A stretch of DNA of 64,000 nucleotides from Variovorax atrisoli 110B (GCF_000382045.1 NZ_KB907450.1:310001-374000); one strand, 5' to 3'; shown: positions 51,556 through 61,433, counted from the stretch's first letter. Numbers and translations: made by a program. Notes: generated by a model not told the origin, from the letters alone.

Positions 51556-52002
51556 ATGAAGGTTGAAGTAGCCACGCCCGACGACGCAGCCGAGATCGCT
51601 GCGCTCGGCCAGATCCTGCACGACACGTCGAGCTATGCGGCCATTCCGTACAACGTCGCGAAGGTCGAAGCCTTGATGCGAAGCCTCGCGGCCGGCGCCG
51701 GCGTGGTCTTCGTCGTACGCAAGGACGGCGCGATCGTCGGAGGCATTGCCGGCGGCGTGACCGAGTGGTGGTTTAGCGACGAGCGCCACGGCTACGAGTT
51801 CTCGTTCTTTGTGCGCGAGGACGCGCGCAACGCATTCACCGCGGTGAAGCTGGTGAACAGCTTCCGCATCTGGTGCGCCCGGCAAGGCGCCAAGAAGGTG
51901 CGGCTCGGCATCACGACCGGCATTCACGAAGACAGCACCGGCAAGTTCTATCGCATGCTGGGCTTCGAGCCGGCAGGCACTCTTTTTTCCCTGGAGGTCT
52001 GA
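51556..52002 (+). CDS. GNAT-family N-acetyltransferase
   Basis: 148 residues. The GNAT fold is visible: VVFVVRKDGAIVGGIAGGV (beta4 region) and YRMLGFEPAGTLFSLEV at the end. The acetyl-CoA motif is poorly matched (ARQGAKKVRLGITTG). It occupies the gp13 slot of T7 between nozzle and internal core genes, so it may be a virion or morphogenesis protein; its substrate is unknown. Close to neighbours (3 and 1 bases). Confidence 0.78.
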   Translation: MKVEVATPDDAAEIAALGQILHDTSSYAAIPYNVAKVEALMRSLAAGAGVVFVVRKDGAIVGGIAGGVTEWWFSDERHGYEFSFFVREDARNAFTAVKLVNSFRIWCARQGAKKVRLGITTGIHEDSTGKFYRMLGFEPAGTLFSLEV

Positions 52003-52003
52003 G

Positions 52004-52492
52004 ATGGGCATCGAAACAGCACTCTTGGTCGGCCTGGCCGCCGCGGGCACCGCAGTCAGCGTCTACGGCCAGCAGCAGCAGGCGAAGCAGGCCGACGCCA
52101 TCGCCAGCCAGCAGGAACAGATCGCGCGCGACGACGCGGCGTATGCCGCCAGCGAGGCGCAGCTGCAGGCCCGGGCCATCCGCAAGGCGGCCGACAAGCA
52201 GCGCGCCGAAGCGCGCGCCGCGCTGGCCGGGTCTGGCGTGGTGGTCGGCGCCGGCACCGCAGAGCAGATCGACACCGAGATCCAGCAGCAGAGCGAGGAG
52301 GACGCGCTGATGGCGATCTACGACGGCAAGAACCGGGCGCGCAGCATCACCCAAGGCGGCAACCTCGCGGCGCAGCGCAGCCGCAATGCCGCGGATGCAG
52401 CCCGGATTGGCTCGTGGACCTCCGCGCTCCAGGGCGGCGCCACCATCGCACGCGGCTGGAACACCGGCGGCGCCAACGCACCGAGGGCCTGA
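52004..52492 (+). CDS. Internal virion protein, gp14-like
   Basis: 162 residues, T7 gp14 is about 196. Begins ETALLVGLAAAGTAVSVYGQ, an N-terminal membrane-active-looking helix, followed by a long Gln/Ala-rich coiled segment (EQIARDDAAYAASEAQLQARA). The GVVVGAGTAEQIDTE segment recalls the conserved part of gp14-type proteins. It would enter the cell envelope with the core proteins on infection. Confidence 0.75.
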   Translation: MGIETALLVGLAAAGTAVSVYGQQQQAKQADAIASQQEQIARDDAAYAASEAQLQARAIRKAADKQRAEARAALAGSGVVVGAGTAEQIDTEIQQQSEEDALMAIYDGKNRARSITQGGNLAAQRSRNAADAARIGSWTSALQGGATIARGWNTGGANAPRA

Positions 52493-52494
52493 GC

Positions 52495-54513
52495 ATGGCG
52501 AAGATTCCAACCGGCAACTTCGGCTTTCGGGTGCCACAGGGCGGCGACACCACGCCGATGCCCCAGGTCGACAACCAGGTGGGCGATGCGACCCAGCGGC
52601 TGGGCGCGACAGCTGTAGGCATTGCTGGCAGCATGCTCGAGCAGCAGAAGCACGAGGCCAAGATCGCGGCCGACCGCGCCACGCAGGTGCAGGTGATGAC
52701 CGCGCACGCGAACATCCAGAACGGCCTGGCCGACGCCTTCGACGCGGTGAACGCCGACGTGCTGGATGGCAAGACGGACAAGATCGCAGCCACCGCTGCG
52801 TGGCGCGACACCTCGCAGAAGATCATTGCCGACAACCTGAAGGGCGTGCCCGCCGACCGCGCGCCGCTGGTGGCCGCCCAGGTCAAAGGGCTGGAAGGGC
52901 AACTCCAGAACCGTCTGTTCGACACCTTCCGCAAGCGCGACCAGCAGGATGTGGCCGCCGGCCTGCTCACCTACAACGAACAGATGCAGCGCTTCGCCGC
53001 GACGGACCCGAAGGCCGCAATCCAGCAGTGGGGCACGTTCGTGGACCAGATGGGGCCGGGCGCCGGCTGGCCTGCGGAGCGCATCGCCAAGGAAAAGCAG
53101 ACCTTCATCGAAGGCGTGACCTTCAACCAGTTCCGGCGCGCGGGCCAGCAGGCGATGCAGTCGGGCAGCGTGGCGGCCATCGAAGAGGTGCAAAAGCGCC
53201 TCGCCGGCCCCGAGGGCGACGCGCTCGACCCGGCGAAGCGCAACACGCTCGACCAGACGCTCTTCGGCTGGCGCACGAGCATCGAGGCGAAGCAGGCGCG
53301 CGCCGCCGACAAGGCCGAGCGGGACGCCACGAAGCGCTTCAACACCGCCACCGACACGCTGAACCAGTGGGGCGACATGGCGCTCAACGGCGCCACCGCA
53401 TCCCCCGAGTTCATCGCCACCGCCGTGCAGCAGGTCGAGGGCATTCCCGAACTGCAGCCGCGCCTGCGTGACCTGCTGGAGACGCAGAAGGCGGTGTCCG
53501 GTTTCGCCAACCAGTCTGCGGCCCAGCGTGCGGCCATCCTCGAAGACGCGCGCGCCGAGCGCTCGAACCCCGCCCGCGGCACGGACCCCGCCGGCGAGCG
53601 CCGCCTGAAGGCTGCCGAGCAGATCGACGACCGCCTGCGCCAGAAGGTCAACAACGGCGAGGCTTGGGCGGCGGCCCAGAGCGTGGGTGTCATCGGCGCC
53701 GCGCCGCTCATGCAGATCACCAACCCTCAGCAGGCTCTGCAGGTCTTCCAGCAGCGCACGCAGGACATCACCGCGGTGGAGGCCTGGGCCGGGCGCAAGG
53801 TGTCCCCGCTGCAGCCCCAGGAGGCCGAGCAGTTCCAGAAGATCGTGCGGACGCTGAAGCCCGACCAGGCCGCCTCGCTGCTCGGCCAGATCGGCGGGGT
53901 GGTCGGTGATGCCGATCGGATCGCGGCCATCGCCAAGCAGATCGGCGACAAGGACAACACGATGGGCATGGCGATGCTCTACGCCAACTCGAAGACGACG
54001 CAGGGCCGCTACACCGCGGAACTGGTGCTCCAGGGCGAGCAGGCCATTCGCGACAAGACGGTGCGCATCGACGGCGCCGTGGAATCCGGCTGGCGGGCCG
54101 ACATCGCTAAGAAGGTGCGCGGCGCCTACTCGAACCAGGAGGTCGAGAACAACATCGTCGATGCGGCATTCAAGATCGCCGCGGCGAAGGGCGGCGACAT
54201 CGACAACGCGATCAACCTCGCGGCCGGCGGCATCATCGAACGCAACGGCGGCAAGATCCCGCTGCCCTACGGGATGAAGGAGCCGGAGTTCGACAAGCGC
54301 ATCAAGGCATTCACCGCGGCCGACCTCGCCGGCCAGGCGCCCGACGGCTTCGTGCAGGCCGGCCCCGCGCGCATGCCGCTCGCCGACTTTGTGAAGACGC
54401 TCCCCGATGCGCGGCTCGTGCATGCCGGGCAGGGCCTCTACAACGTGCGCGCCGGCAACACCCTGGTGACCAACGAGCGCGGCCAGCGCATCACCCTGAA
54501 GGTCAGCCCATGA
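52495..54513 (+). CDS. Internal virion protein, gp15-like
   Basis: 672 residues from ATG 52495 (MAKIPTGNFGFRVPQGGDTT start), in the size range of T7 gp15 (747). Long helical repeats (SQKIIADNLKGVPADRAPLVAAQV; DQTLFGWRTSIEAKQARAAD). No enzymatic motif seen. With gp14- and gp16-like proteins it should form the ejectosome channel. It overlaps the next start by 4 bases. Confidence 0.8.
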   Translation: MAKIPTGNFGFRVPQGGDTTPMPQVDNQVGDATQRLGATAVGIAGSMLEQQKHEAKIAADRATQVQVMTAHANIQNGLADAFDAVNADVLDGKTDKIAATAAWRDTSQKIIADNLKGVPADRAPLVAAQVKGLEGQLQNRLFDTFRKRDQQDVAAGLLTYNEQMQRFAATDPKAAIQQWGTFVDQMGPGAGWPAERIAKEKQTFIEGVTFNQFRRAGQQAMQSGSVAAIEEVQKRLAGPEGDALDPAKRNTLDQTLFGWRTSIEAKQARAADKAERDATKRFNTATDTLNQWGDMALNGATASPEFIATAVQQVEGIPELQPRLRDLLETQKAVSGFANQSAAQRAAILEDARAERSNPARGTDPAGERRLKAAEQIDDRLRQKVNNGEAWAAAQSVGVIGAAPLMQITNPQQALQVFQQRTQDITAVEAWAGRKVSPLQPQEAEQFQKIVRTLKPDQAASLLGQIGGVVGDADRIAAIAKQIGDKDNTMGMAMLYANSKTTQGRYTAELVLQGEQAIRDKTVRIDGAVESGWRADIAKKVRGAYSNQEVENNIVDAAFKIAAAKGGDIDNAINLAAGGIIERNGGKIPLPYGMKEPEFDKRIKAFTAADLAGQAPDGFVQAGPARMPLADFVKTLPDARLVHAGQGLYNVRAGNTLVTNERGQRITLKVSP

Positions 54514-56741
54514 TCGACGCGATGTTCCAGCAGGGCACCGACCAGGCCCTCGACGACCAGATCCAGCGGCCCGCGCCCTTCAAGAAAGAGGGCCCGGGCT
54601 TCAGCACTTTCGGGCTTGGCCGCGGTGCGGTGCTGGGTGTCGGCGGCGGTGCGGCGAACACGCTGGCCTTCGGAGCCGAGCTGGTGGGCGCGTTCGGCGA
54701 CGTGGCGGGCGCCGGCGGCTTCAACCAGGGCGGCATGTTCAGCACGCCGACCGCAGAGGAGAAGCGCCAACAGGATGAGGCCGCCAAGCGCCTGCGCGAG
54801 CAGGGCCCGAACTTCAGCAACGAGGCGGGCGACATGTTCCGGCAGCGCGCCAAGGAGATCATGCCCGACCCCGCGACCACGCACGCGAGCGAGCAGGTCG
54901 TGGCCGGCGTCTCGCAGTTCGCGACCCAGGCCATCGGCTACGCGGCCACGACCGGCCCGGCCGCGCCGTTCCTGCTGGGCGCCGACGTGGGCATGGCCGA
55001 GGCCGACAAACTCAAGCAGCAGGGCGTGGACTTTGAGACTCGGACGAAGGCCGGCCTCGTGTCCGGCGCGGTGGCCGGTGTCTCCGTCGCGCTGCCCGTG
55101 GCGGTGCCCGGCTCGGTGGCGAAGACTGCCGCGCTGGTCGCAGTCGGCGGCCCGGGCGGGTTCGTGGCGCAGAACGCCGCCGAGCGCGCCATCCTGAACA
55201 ACGCCGGGTACAAGGACATCGCCAGCACCTACGATCCGCTCGACCCCGTGGGCCTGGCGCTGTCGACACTGGTGCCGGCCGGCTTCGGCGCGGTGGCCGT
55301 GCGCGGCGCGCGCACGAAAGCGGCGCCGACGCTGAAGGAGGTGGTGCTCGGCATCGAGAGCAACGGGCAGCGCTACGACGCCAAGGGGAACGTGCTGACC
55401 TCGCCCAAGGGCGCCAAGGGCGAGATGCAGGTCATGGACGGCACCAATCTGGACCCGGGATTCGGCGTCCGTCCGGCGGCCGACAACAGCCTCGCCGAGC
55501 GCGCCCGCGTGGGCAGCGACTACCTCGACGCCATGCTCAAACGCTACGGCAGCGAGGACAAGGCCATGGCCGCCTACAACGCCGGCCCGGGGGCGCTCGA
55601 CAAGGCGCTCGCGCGCGCGGCGAAGGAGGGCGGGGACTACCTGCGGTTCCTGCCCGAGGAGACGCAGGCCTATGTCACCAAGGGCATGAAGCGGCTTGGC
55701 GAGGAGCGTACGAACGCTGGTGCGCGCGAGGCCATCGCCCGCGATCCTGACCTCGTGGCTGCGGCCCGCGTACGCCAGACGCTCAACGCGATCGACAGCT
55801 ACCGCCTTAGCGGCGACGGCGACATTGCCGGCATGTCGCGGCACCAGGACGCCATGGAAGCCGCCCACGACCAGCTCGCCCGCGGCGAGCCCGTGAGCGT
55901 GTCCGACCTGCTGGCGCTGGATTCCGTGCGCGCCGGCCGCCTGCTGGACGACCAGATCGCCGCAGGCGAAGCCCAGCGCGCCTCCCTGCTCGGTGAAGCC
56001 GGGAACATCGCCGACGCCGGCCAGGTGCGCCAGATCCGCGCTGAGCTCGATCAGGTGAAGACGCAGCGCCCGGACGACAGCGCCGCGGCCATCAAGGCGC
56101 GCGCGAAGGAGCTGCAGGAATCCGACCAGCTGAGCTACAAGCAGGCCCAGGCTGCGGCCCGCAAGGAGATCGCCTCGGCGCTGGAGACGCACGATGCGCA
56201 GATCCAGCGGCTGAATGGCTTGCTCGACCAGAACGCGCGGGCGCAGCGCGCCGCTGAGGATGTCGGCCGGGTGGATGCAGAACTGGCCAGCCTTCGGGAG
56301 CAGCGCGCGGAACTGGATGTGCCGGCCACGTCGCCCCGCTCGCTGGCGCTGGCCCTGAACGAGGCTTTCCGGCCGCCGCCGGCGCCGCGCGTGCGCACCG
56401 CAGTGGAAGCGCAGCCGCGCGCCACCGGCCGGCAGATGCTGGCTGCGGCAGGGGAATCGACGCCCGCGGCGACGGCTCCGGCCCGCGGTGTCAGCGCTGG
56501 CGAGCCTGCTATCAATTCAGGAAAACCAGCCGAGTCGGCGCCCGCGGACACAGCCGCCCTTGACCGCCAGGCCGCCGAGGTCGCGGACCTGCAGCCCGAC
56601 CTCATGGTGCAACTCGAAGGCATGGACAAGCCCGTGCGCGCGGCCGACTTGCTCGAGCAGGTGAAGAAGGAGGCGGCTGACGAAACCCGCGATGCGTCGC
56701 TGATAGACGTGGCGGCGAACTGCTTCCTACGCAGTAGCTGA
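54510..56741 (+). CDS. Internal virion transglycosylase, gp16 N-part-like
   Basis: 743 residues. A Gly/Ala-rich front (residues 30-260) holds several hydrophobic helices. It is followed by an SLT lytic transglycosylase domain at about 275-400: catalytic Glu in VVLGIESNGQRYD (near 281), KGAKGEMQVMDGT, KAMAAYNAGPGALDKAL. The helical C-terminal part ends ASLIDVAANCFLRSS. It would cut peptidoglycan during DNA ejection. T7 has a single 1318-residue gp16; here the role seems split with the 838-residue protein downstream. Confidence 0.85.
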   Translation: MIDAMFQQGTDQALDDQIQRPAPFKKEGPGFSTFGLGRGAVLGVGGGAANTLAFGAELVGAFGDVAGAGGFNQGGMFSTPTAEEKRQQDEAAKRLREQGPNFSNEAGDMFRQRAKEIMPDPATTHASEQVVAGVSQFATQAIGYAATTGPAAPFLLGADVGMAEADKLKQQGVDFETRTKAGLVSGAVAGVSVALPVAVPGSVAKTAALVAVGGPGGFVAQNAAERAILNNAGYKDIASTYDPLDPVGLALSTLVPAGFGAVAVRGARTKAAPTLKEVVLGIESNGQRYDAKGNVLTSPKGAKGEMQVMDGTNLDPGFGVRPAADNSLAERARVGSDYLDAMLKRYGSEDKAMAAYNAGPGALDKALARAAKEGGDYLRFLPEETQAYVTKGMKRLGEERTNAGAREAIARDPDLVAAARVRQTLNAIDSYRLSGDGDIAGMSRHQDAMEAAHDQLARGEPVSVSDLLALDSVRAGRLLDDQIAAGEAQRASLLGEAGNIADAGQVRQIRAELDQVKTQRPDDSAAAIKARAKELQESDQLSYKQAQAAARKEIASALETHDAQIQRLNGLLDQNARAQRAAEDVGRVDAELASLREQRAELDVPATSPRSLALALNEAFRPPPAPRVRTAVEAQPRATGRQMLAAAGESTPAATAPARGVSAGEPAINSGKPAESAPADTAALDRQAAEVADLQPDLMVQLEGMDKPVRAADLLEQVKKEAADETRDASLIDVAANCFLRSS

Positions 56742-56921
56742 GGCGACGAGCATGACCAGCGACAACACGGCCGCCGCGCCGACCATCAGGGCGAGAACCT
56801 TCCAGTACGCCTTCGTGGCTTCCCATGCGTCCTGCCAGCGCCCGCGCGCGGCCCAAGCGGACAGCGGGATCGGCGCGAACAGCACGGCAATGCCCGCGAG
56901 GAACAACAGAAAGGACTGCAT
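56727..56921 (-). CDS. Antisense two-helix membrane protein
   Basis: 64 residues on the minus strand, in the only plus-strand gap of the internal-virion cluster. Two hydrophobic helices (SFLLFLAGIAVLFAPIPLSAWAA and VLALMVGAAAVLSLVMLVA) flank a charged loop (RGRWQDAWEATKAYWK). Its ATG (56921) abuts the plus-strand GTG at 56922 with no base between, and its stop overlaps the upstream virion gene by 15 bases. Holin-like in shape; function unknown. The opposite strand here codes for nothing sensible. Confidence 0.6.
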   Translation of the reverse strand: MQSFLLFLAGIAVLFAPIPLSAWAARGRWQDAWEATKAYWKVLALMVGAAAVLSLVMLVASATA

Positions 56922-59438
56922 GTGAAGCCCAATTGTGTCACCGCCGTACAAGAGGCGGCGAAAAAGCTGGGGCGCAACGCCCTGACGGCCGCTCAGCTGC
57001 AGGCCATCGACGACCGCATCAACGCCACGATGCGCCGCCTTGCCCGCAGCGATCCGGACTGGCAGGCCAAGAGCACCGACCAGCGCGTCATCGAGGCCGC
57101 GCAGGCCGCCATGGCCGACATCCAGGCCGAGGCCGCGCGCAAGGTGGCGAACGCCCAGCGCCAGATCCTGAAGACCGCGGCCACCGACATCCGCATCACC
57201 GAAGGCATGGCTCAGTTCAAGGAAGGCCGCAGCCGCGCCCTCGTGAACGACATCGACAACACCGGCCACTACATCAACGGGATCAAGCAGGAAGCCGTGG
57301 GCAACATGGTCGACCTGATGGAGGCGGCCAAGACGGGCGAGGGCGCCGGCTTCGGGCGCCGCGTCATGATGTTCCTGTTCGACGCCGACAACCCGCGGAT
57401 GACGCGCGACCTGGCCACCGAGATCTATCGCAACGGCGACGGCAGCACCGGCAACAAGATCGCGGCCGAGGGCGCGAAGGCATACCTGAATGTGATCGAG
57501 GGCCTGCGCCAGCGCTTCAACAGCGCCGGCGGCGACGTGGGGCGGCTGGAGTACGGCTACATCCCCCAGCCGCACGACGCCGCCAAGGTGCGCGGAGCCG
57601 GCGACGCCGCGGCGCGCGAGGCGTGGGTCGACCGCATTGCGCCCCTGCTGGACCGCTCGCGCTACGTGCTGGAGGACGGGTCGCGCATGGGGGACGCGGA
57701 GTTCCGCGCGCTGCTCGGCCGGGCCTGGGAGACGATCAGCAGCGACGGCGCGAACAAGCGCGAGCCTGGCGCCTTCGGCGGCAACGGCGCGAAGGCCAAC
57801 GCCGGCAGCGAGTCGCGGCAGATCCACTTCAAGGACGCCGACAGCTACATGGCCTACATGAAGGACTTCGGCACCGGCAGCATGTACGACGCGGTGATCG
57901 GGCACGTGGGCCGGATGGCGCGCGACATCGGGCTGATCGAGCGATACGGTCCGAATCCGAACTCGCAGATGCGCCTGCAGTTCGACCTGGCCGACCGGGC
58001 AGACGGTGGCATCAAACGCGACTTCGGACTGCGCCCGCAGAGCTACTGGGACCAGCTCAACGGAACGGCCGGCACGCCGCAGAGCGCGAAGCTCGCGCAG
58101 CTCGGCACCGACGCGCGCAACATCCAGACGTTCGGCAAGCTGGGAAGCGCGGTGATCTCCAGCATCACCGACCTGGGCACCTTCATGACGACGACCGGCT
58201 ACAACAAGCTCGGGTACTGGGACGCCATCGCCAACCTCGGCAAGACGGCCGCCAGCAAGGACGCGCGCGACTTCATGACCACGCACGGGATCATCGCCGA
58301 ATCGATGATCGGAGACATGAATCGCTGGACGGGCGACAACATCCGCCAGACCTGGAGCGGGCGGCTCGCGAACAGCACCATGAAGCTATCCCTGATGAAC
58401 GCCTGGACCGACACGCTGCGCCGCGCGTTCTCTCTCACGATGATGCAGGGCTTGGCCCGCATGTCGAAGACGGAATGGGGCAAGCTGACCGAGTGGGACC
58501 GCACGCTGATGGAGCGCCGCGGCATCACCGAGGCCGACTGGCAGGTGATCACGAAGGCCGACCTCACCGAGTTCGGTGGCAAGCAGCATCTCACGCCAGA
58601 GGCGATCCGGGCCACGAACGACGACCGCGCGAGCGAGGTGGTGGCCAAGGTGCTCGGCCTGATCCAGAACGAGAGCGAGTTTGCCGTGCTCAATCCAGAC
58701 CTCGCGACGAAGACTCTGGCCAGCGGTGGCGCTACGCAGCGCGGCACCGTGCGCGGCGAGCTCGCGCGCAGCGTCATGCAGTTCAAATCGTTCCCCATCG
58801 CCATGGTGTCGCGCCACTGGCGCCGCATGCTGGAGGCGCCGCAGGTCACGGACGGCAGCGCGCCGGTTCTGGCCAACCGGGTGATGTACGCGGGCGCGCT
58901 CATGGTAACCACCACCGCCCTCGGCGCTATCGCGCTGCAGGCGAAGCAGTTGGTGGCCGGCAAAGACCCGATCGACATGCAGGGGCCGCACGCGGGCAAG
59001 TTTTGGACAAAGGCAGTTGCCCAAGGAGGCGGCCTCTCTATCGTCGGAGATTTCTTGCTGGCCGATTCAACAGACCAGCCCGGCGGATTCGTTTCGAACG
59101 CGGCGAAGTCTGTGCTGGGGCCGGCTCTTGGCTCTGTCTTCGAACTTGCATCTATCGGGAAGACCAACATCGACCGCAAGCTCGCAGGAAAGACGACCCA
59201 CACGGCAGCCGAATCGCTGCAGTGGGCGCGCGCGAACACGCCCTACACCGGCATCTGGTACGCGCGCGCCGCGCTTGACCACGCCGGCCTGCACGCCCTG
59301 CAGGAGAACCTGAGCCCGGGCTACCTCGGGAAGATGAAGGCGCGGTCGGCCAAGGACTTTGGGCAGTCCTACTGGTGGAACCCCGGCACCGGCATGCCAG
59401 ACCGCGCGCCCGATTTCGGAAAGGCGGTGGGTCAATGA
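56922..59438 (+). CDS. Large internal virion protein (gp16 C-part-like)
   Basis: 838 residues from GTG 56922, with AAAGGA about 10 bases upstream. Helical and charged (KKLGRNALTAAQLQAIDDRI; EGMAQFKEGRSRALVNDIDN; VRGAGDAAAREAWVDRIAP). The second half resembles the DUF-rich tails of podoviral internal proteins (GPNPNSQMRLQFDLAD; EFAVLNPDLATKTLASGGAT). Its size and position after the SLT protein suggest it carries what T7 encodes as the rest of gp16. Overlaps the terminase small subunit by 4 bases. Confidence 0.78.
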   Translation: MKPNCVTAVQEAAKKLGRNALTAAQLQAIDDRINATMRRLARSDPDWQAKSTDQRVIEAAQAAMADIQAEAARKVANAQRQILKTAATDIRITEGMAQFKEGRSRALVNDIDNTGHYINGIKQEAVGNMVDLMEAAKTGEGAGFGRRVMMFLFDADNPRMTRDLATEIYRNGDGSTGNKIAAEGAKAYLNVIEGLRQRFNSAGGDVGRLEYGYIPQPHDAAKVRGAGDAAAREAWVDRIAPLLDRSRYVLEDGSRMGDAEFRALLGRAWETISSDGANKREPGAFGGNGAKANAGSESRQIHFKDADSYMAYMKDFGTGSMYDAVIGHVGRMARDIGLIERYGPNPNSQMRLQFDLADRADGGIKRDFGLRPQSYWDQLNGTAGTPQSAKLAQLGTDARNIQTFGKLGSAVISSITDLGTFMTTTGYNKLGYWDAIANLGKTAASKDARDFMTTHGIIAESMIGDMNRWTGDNIRQTWSGRLANSTMKLSLMNAWTDTLRRAFSLTMMQGLARMSKTEWGKLTEWDRTLMERRGITEADWQVITKADLTEFGGKQHLTPEAIRATNDDRASEVVAKVLGLIQNESEFAVLNPDLATKTLASGGATQRGTVRGELARSVMQFKSFPIAMVSRHWRRMLEAPQVTDGSAPVLANRVMYAGALMVTTTALGAIALQAKQLVAGKDPIDMQGPHAGKFWTKAVAQGGGLSIVGDFLLADSTDQPGGFVSNAAKSVLGPALGSVFELASIGKTNIDRKLAGKTTHTAAESLQWARANTPYTGIWYARAALDHAGLHALQENLSPGYLGKMKARSAKDFGQSYWWNPGTGMPDRAPDFGKAVGQ

Positions 59439-59824
59439 AGCAAGAGCAATTCGAGCGTCTTCAGGCGCTGCACGAGAAGCTGGTCGACGTGTTCCTCGAC
59501 GAGGCCGACCCCGACAAATGGCCCGGCACTGGCGTCGCGGTCGCGAGCTGGGACCAACAGACCCGCGGGGATCGCTACTGGGTCAAGAAGAACGCTGTGG
59601 CCACCATCGCGCTGACGCAGCGCATCCAGTCGCTGGTCACTGTCGTGCGCCATGCCACCGCAGCCGGCGGCGGTGAGGAGACGCCTGAGGCCGTGACCGA
59701 TCCGCAGGACGACCTGGACAAACAGGTAGCCGACGCTGAGAAGGAGGCCGCGAAGTTGCTGGCCAACCTGCAGAACCCGAAGGCGAAGGCGGACTTCGAC
59801 AGGAAGGTGCATGGAAAAGCGTGA
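59435..59824 (+). CDS. Terminase small subunit-like protein
   Basis: 129 residues from ATG 59435 (MKQEQFERLQALHEKLVDVF), overlapping the preceding stop (ATGA). Soluble, acidic, helical (DLDKQVADAEKEAAKLLANL). By order (directly before the large terminase, as T7 gp18) it is the DNA-recognition subunit; no HTH is obvious, so the call rests on position. Confidence 0.72.
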   Translation: MKQEQFERLQALHEKLVDVFLDEADPDKWPGTGVAVASWDQQTRGDRYWVKKNAVATIALTQRIQSLVTVVRHATAAGGGEETPEAVTDPQDDLDKQVADAEKEAAKLLANLQNPKAKADFDRKVHGKA

Positions 59825-61433
59825 GATCAGTTTTCTCGCCTTCTTCCTGATCTGGGCCAAAGCCCGCAACTGGGTGGTGCCGGACGTGCATGTCCGCGCG
59901 TGCCACTGGCTCGAGCACCGCGGTTCGCTGGCGGTGCTGCGCTGCTTCCGCGGCTTCGGCAAGTCCACCATCCTCGCCGTCTACAACGCCTGGCGCTACT
60001 ACTGCGACCAGACCTACCGCATCCTCCATCAGTCCGAAGCGGACAAGACCGCGTACAAGACCAGCCGCGACACGCAGTACGTGCTGCGCAACCATCCGCT
60101 GACGCGCGGCATGCTGCCGCCAGGGCAACTGTCCGTCGAGGCGTGGTGGCTCACCGGATCGTCGGACCCGCGGAATGCCTCGATGTACGCCAAGGGCATC
60201 CTGTCGAACGTCACGAGCGCGCGCGCCGACGAGTGCCAAAACGATGACGTGGAGGTGCCGCGCAACATCGGCACGCCCGAGGCGCGCGAGAAGCTGCGGT
60301 ATCGCCTCGGCGAGCAGACGCACATCCTGGTCCCGGGCGGGCGGCAACTCTACATCGGCACGCCGCACACGCACGACAGCCTCTACGACGAACAGGAGAA
60401 GCTGGGGGCCGACTGCCTGACGATCCGCATGTTCGAACGCGAGCACCGCACCGAGAAGCCGGCGATGGTGATCGACCCTGGCTTCGCGCCCGAGTTCATC
60501 TTCGTGGGGATCGGCCGTGGCGCGCGGTGCCTCGTCGTTGGCATCGACTACCAGCTGATCGGCACCCAGGTGCACTTCGCCGGAATGCCGGAAGGGGTCG
60601 TCGACTGCTATGCCGGCAGCGCCTGGCCGGAACGATTCGACCGCGCTGAGATGGAGCAGCGCCGGCGCAAGACGAGAACCCTGAACGAGTGGGATAGCCA
60701 GTACCAGCTGCACAGCAAGCCCATCGGTGAGATCCGGCTGGACCCCGAGAAGATCATCCCCTATGAGATGAAGCCGGTCCTGAAGCGCGCGAACCGGGAA
60801 GCCATGCTGATGCTGGGCAATGTGCGCATCGTGAGCGCCGCGTGCCGCTGGGACTGCGCCATGGGCAAGATCGACACGGACGCCTCGGCAATCTCGCTGG
60901 TCTACAGCGATGCGGCCGGGCGGCTGTACTGGCAGTTCGCGATCGGCCTCACCGGCGACATCGACGAGCAGTGCGAGAGCATCCGCAAGCTGGTGATCGA
61001 GTACCACATCCCGAGCGTGACGGTTGAGACGAACGGCCCGGGAGGCTTCGTGCCGCCGATCCTGCGCAAGCACCTGCGCGGCCAAGGGGGGAAGAAGCCG
61101 CTGCCAGCCGTGGCGTGCGGCGTGGTGGAGGACCACGTGGGCACGAACAAGAACAAGGACATCCTCGACGCCTTCGAAGCGCCCATGTCCATCGGCGCAC
61201 TCTGGGCGCATGTCGACGTCCTCGACGGCCCGATGTGGGACCAGATGAAGGACTGGAACCCCGCCGTCACTACCCAGCCGGACGACTACCTGGACTCGGG
61301 CGCGAGGGCGATTCGGGCCAATCCCGTGCGGATCGGCAACGGGCACAGCGCCGGGATTCCGGCAGCGGTCGAGCGTGCAATCTGGCGGCCAGATTCTGGC
61401 GTCCATGAAGTCACGCTGGAGGCCTCTGAATGA
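59811..61433 (+). CDS. Terminase large subunit
   Basis: 540 residues. The Walker A-like motif is VLRCFRGFGKSTILAV (Lys51). The ATPase region continues with SMYAKGILSNVTSARADECQNDDVEVP (Walker B-type) and the nuclease half carries acidic residues in CRWDCAMGKIDTDASAISLVY and VETNGPGG. Length is close to T7 gp19 (586). It powers DNA packaging and cuts concatemers. It overlaps the small subunit by 14 bases, and the palindrome motif GCCGGGATTCCGGC occurs near its end (61350). Confidence 0.93.
   Translation: MEKREISFLAFFLIWAKARNWVVPDVHVRACHWLEHRGSLAVLRCFRGFGKSTILAVYNAWRYYCDQTYRILHQSEADKTAYKTSRDTQYVLRNHPLTRGMLPPGQLSVEAWWLTGSSDPRNASMYAKGILSNVTSARADECQNDDVEVPRNIGTPEAREKLRYRLGEQTHILVPGGRQLYIGTPHTHDSLYDEQEKLGADCLTIRMFEREHRTEKPAMVIDPGFAPEFIFVGIGRGARCLVVGIDYQLIGTQVHFAGMPEGVVDCYAGSAWPERFDRAEMEQRRRKTRTLNEWDSQYQLHSKPIGEIRLDPEKIIPYEMKPVLKRANREAMLMLGNVRIVSAACRWDCAMGKIDTDASAISLVYSDAAGRLYWQFAIGLTGDIDEQCESIRKLVIEYHIPSVTVETNGPGGFVPPILRKHLRGQGGKKPLPAVACGVVEDHVGTNKNKDILDAFEAPMSIGALWAHVDVLDGPMWDQMKDWNPAVTTQPDDYLDSGARAIRANPVRIGNGHSAGIPAAVERAIWRPDSGVHEVTLEASE
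61350..61363. repeat. Palindrome copy inside the terminase gene
   Basis: GCCGGGATTCCGGC, identical to the first box of the two-box motif, 80 bases before the tail-fibre ATG; the second box is not conserved (TGCAATCT at the same spacing). Confidence 0.5.
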
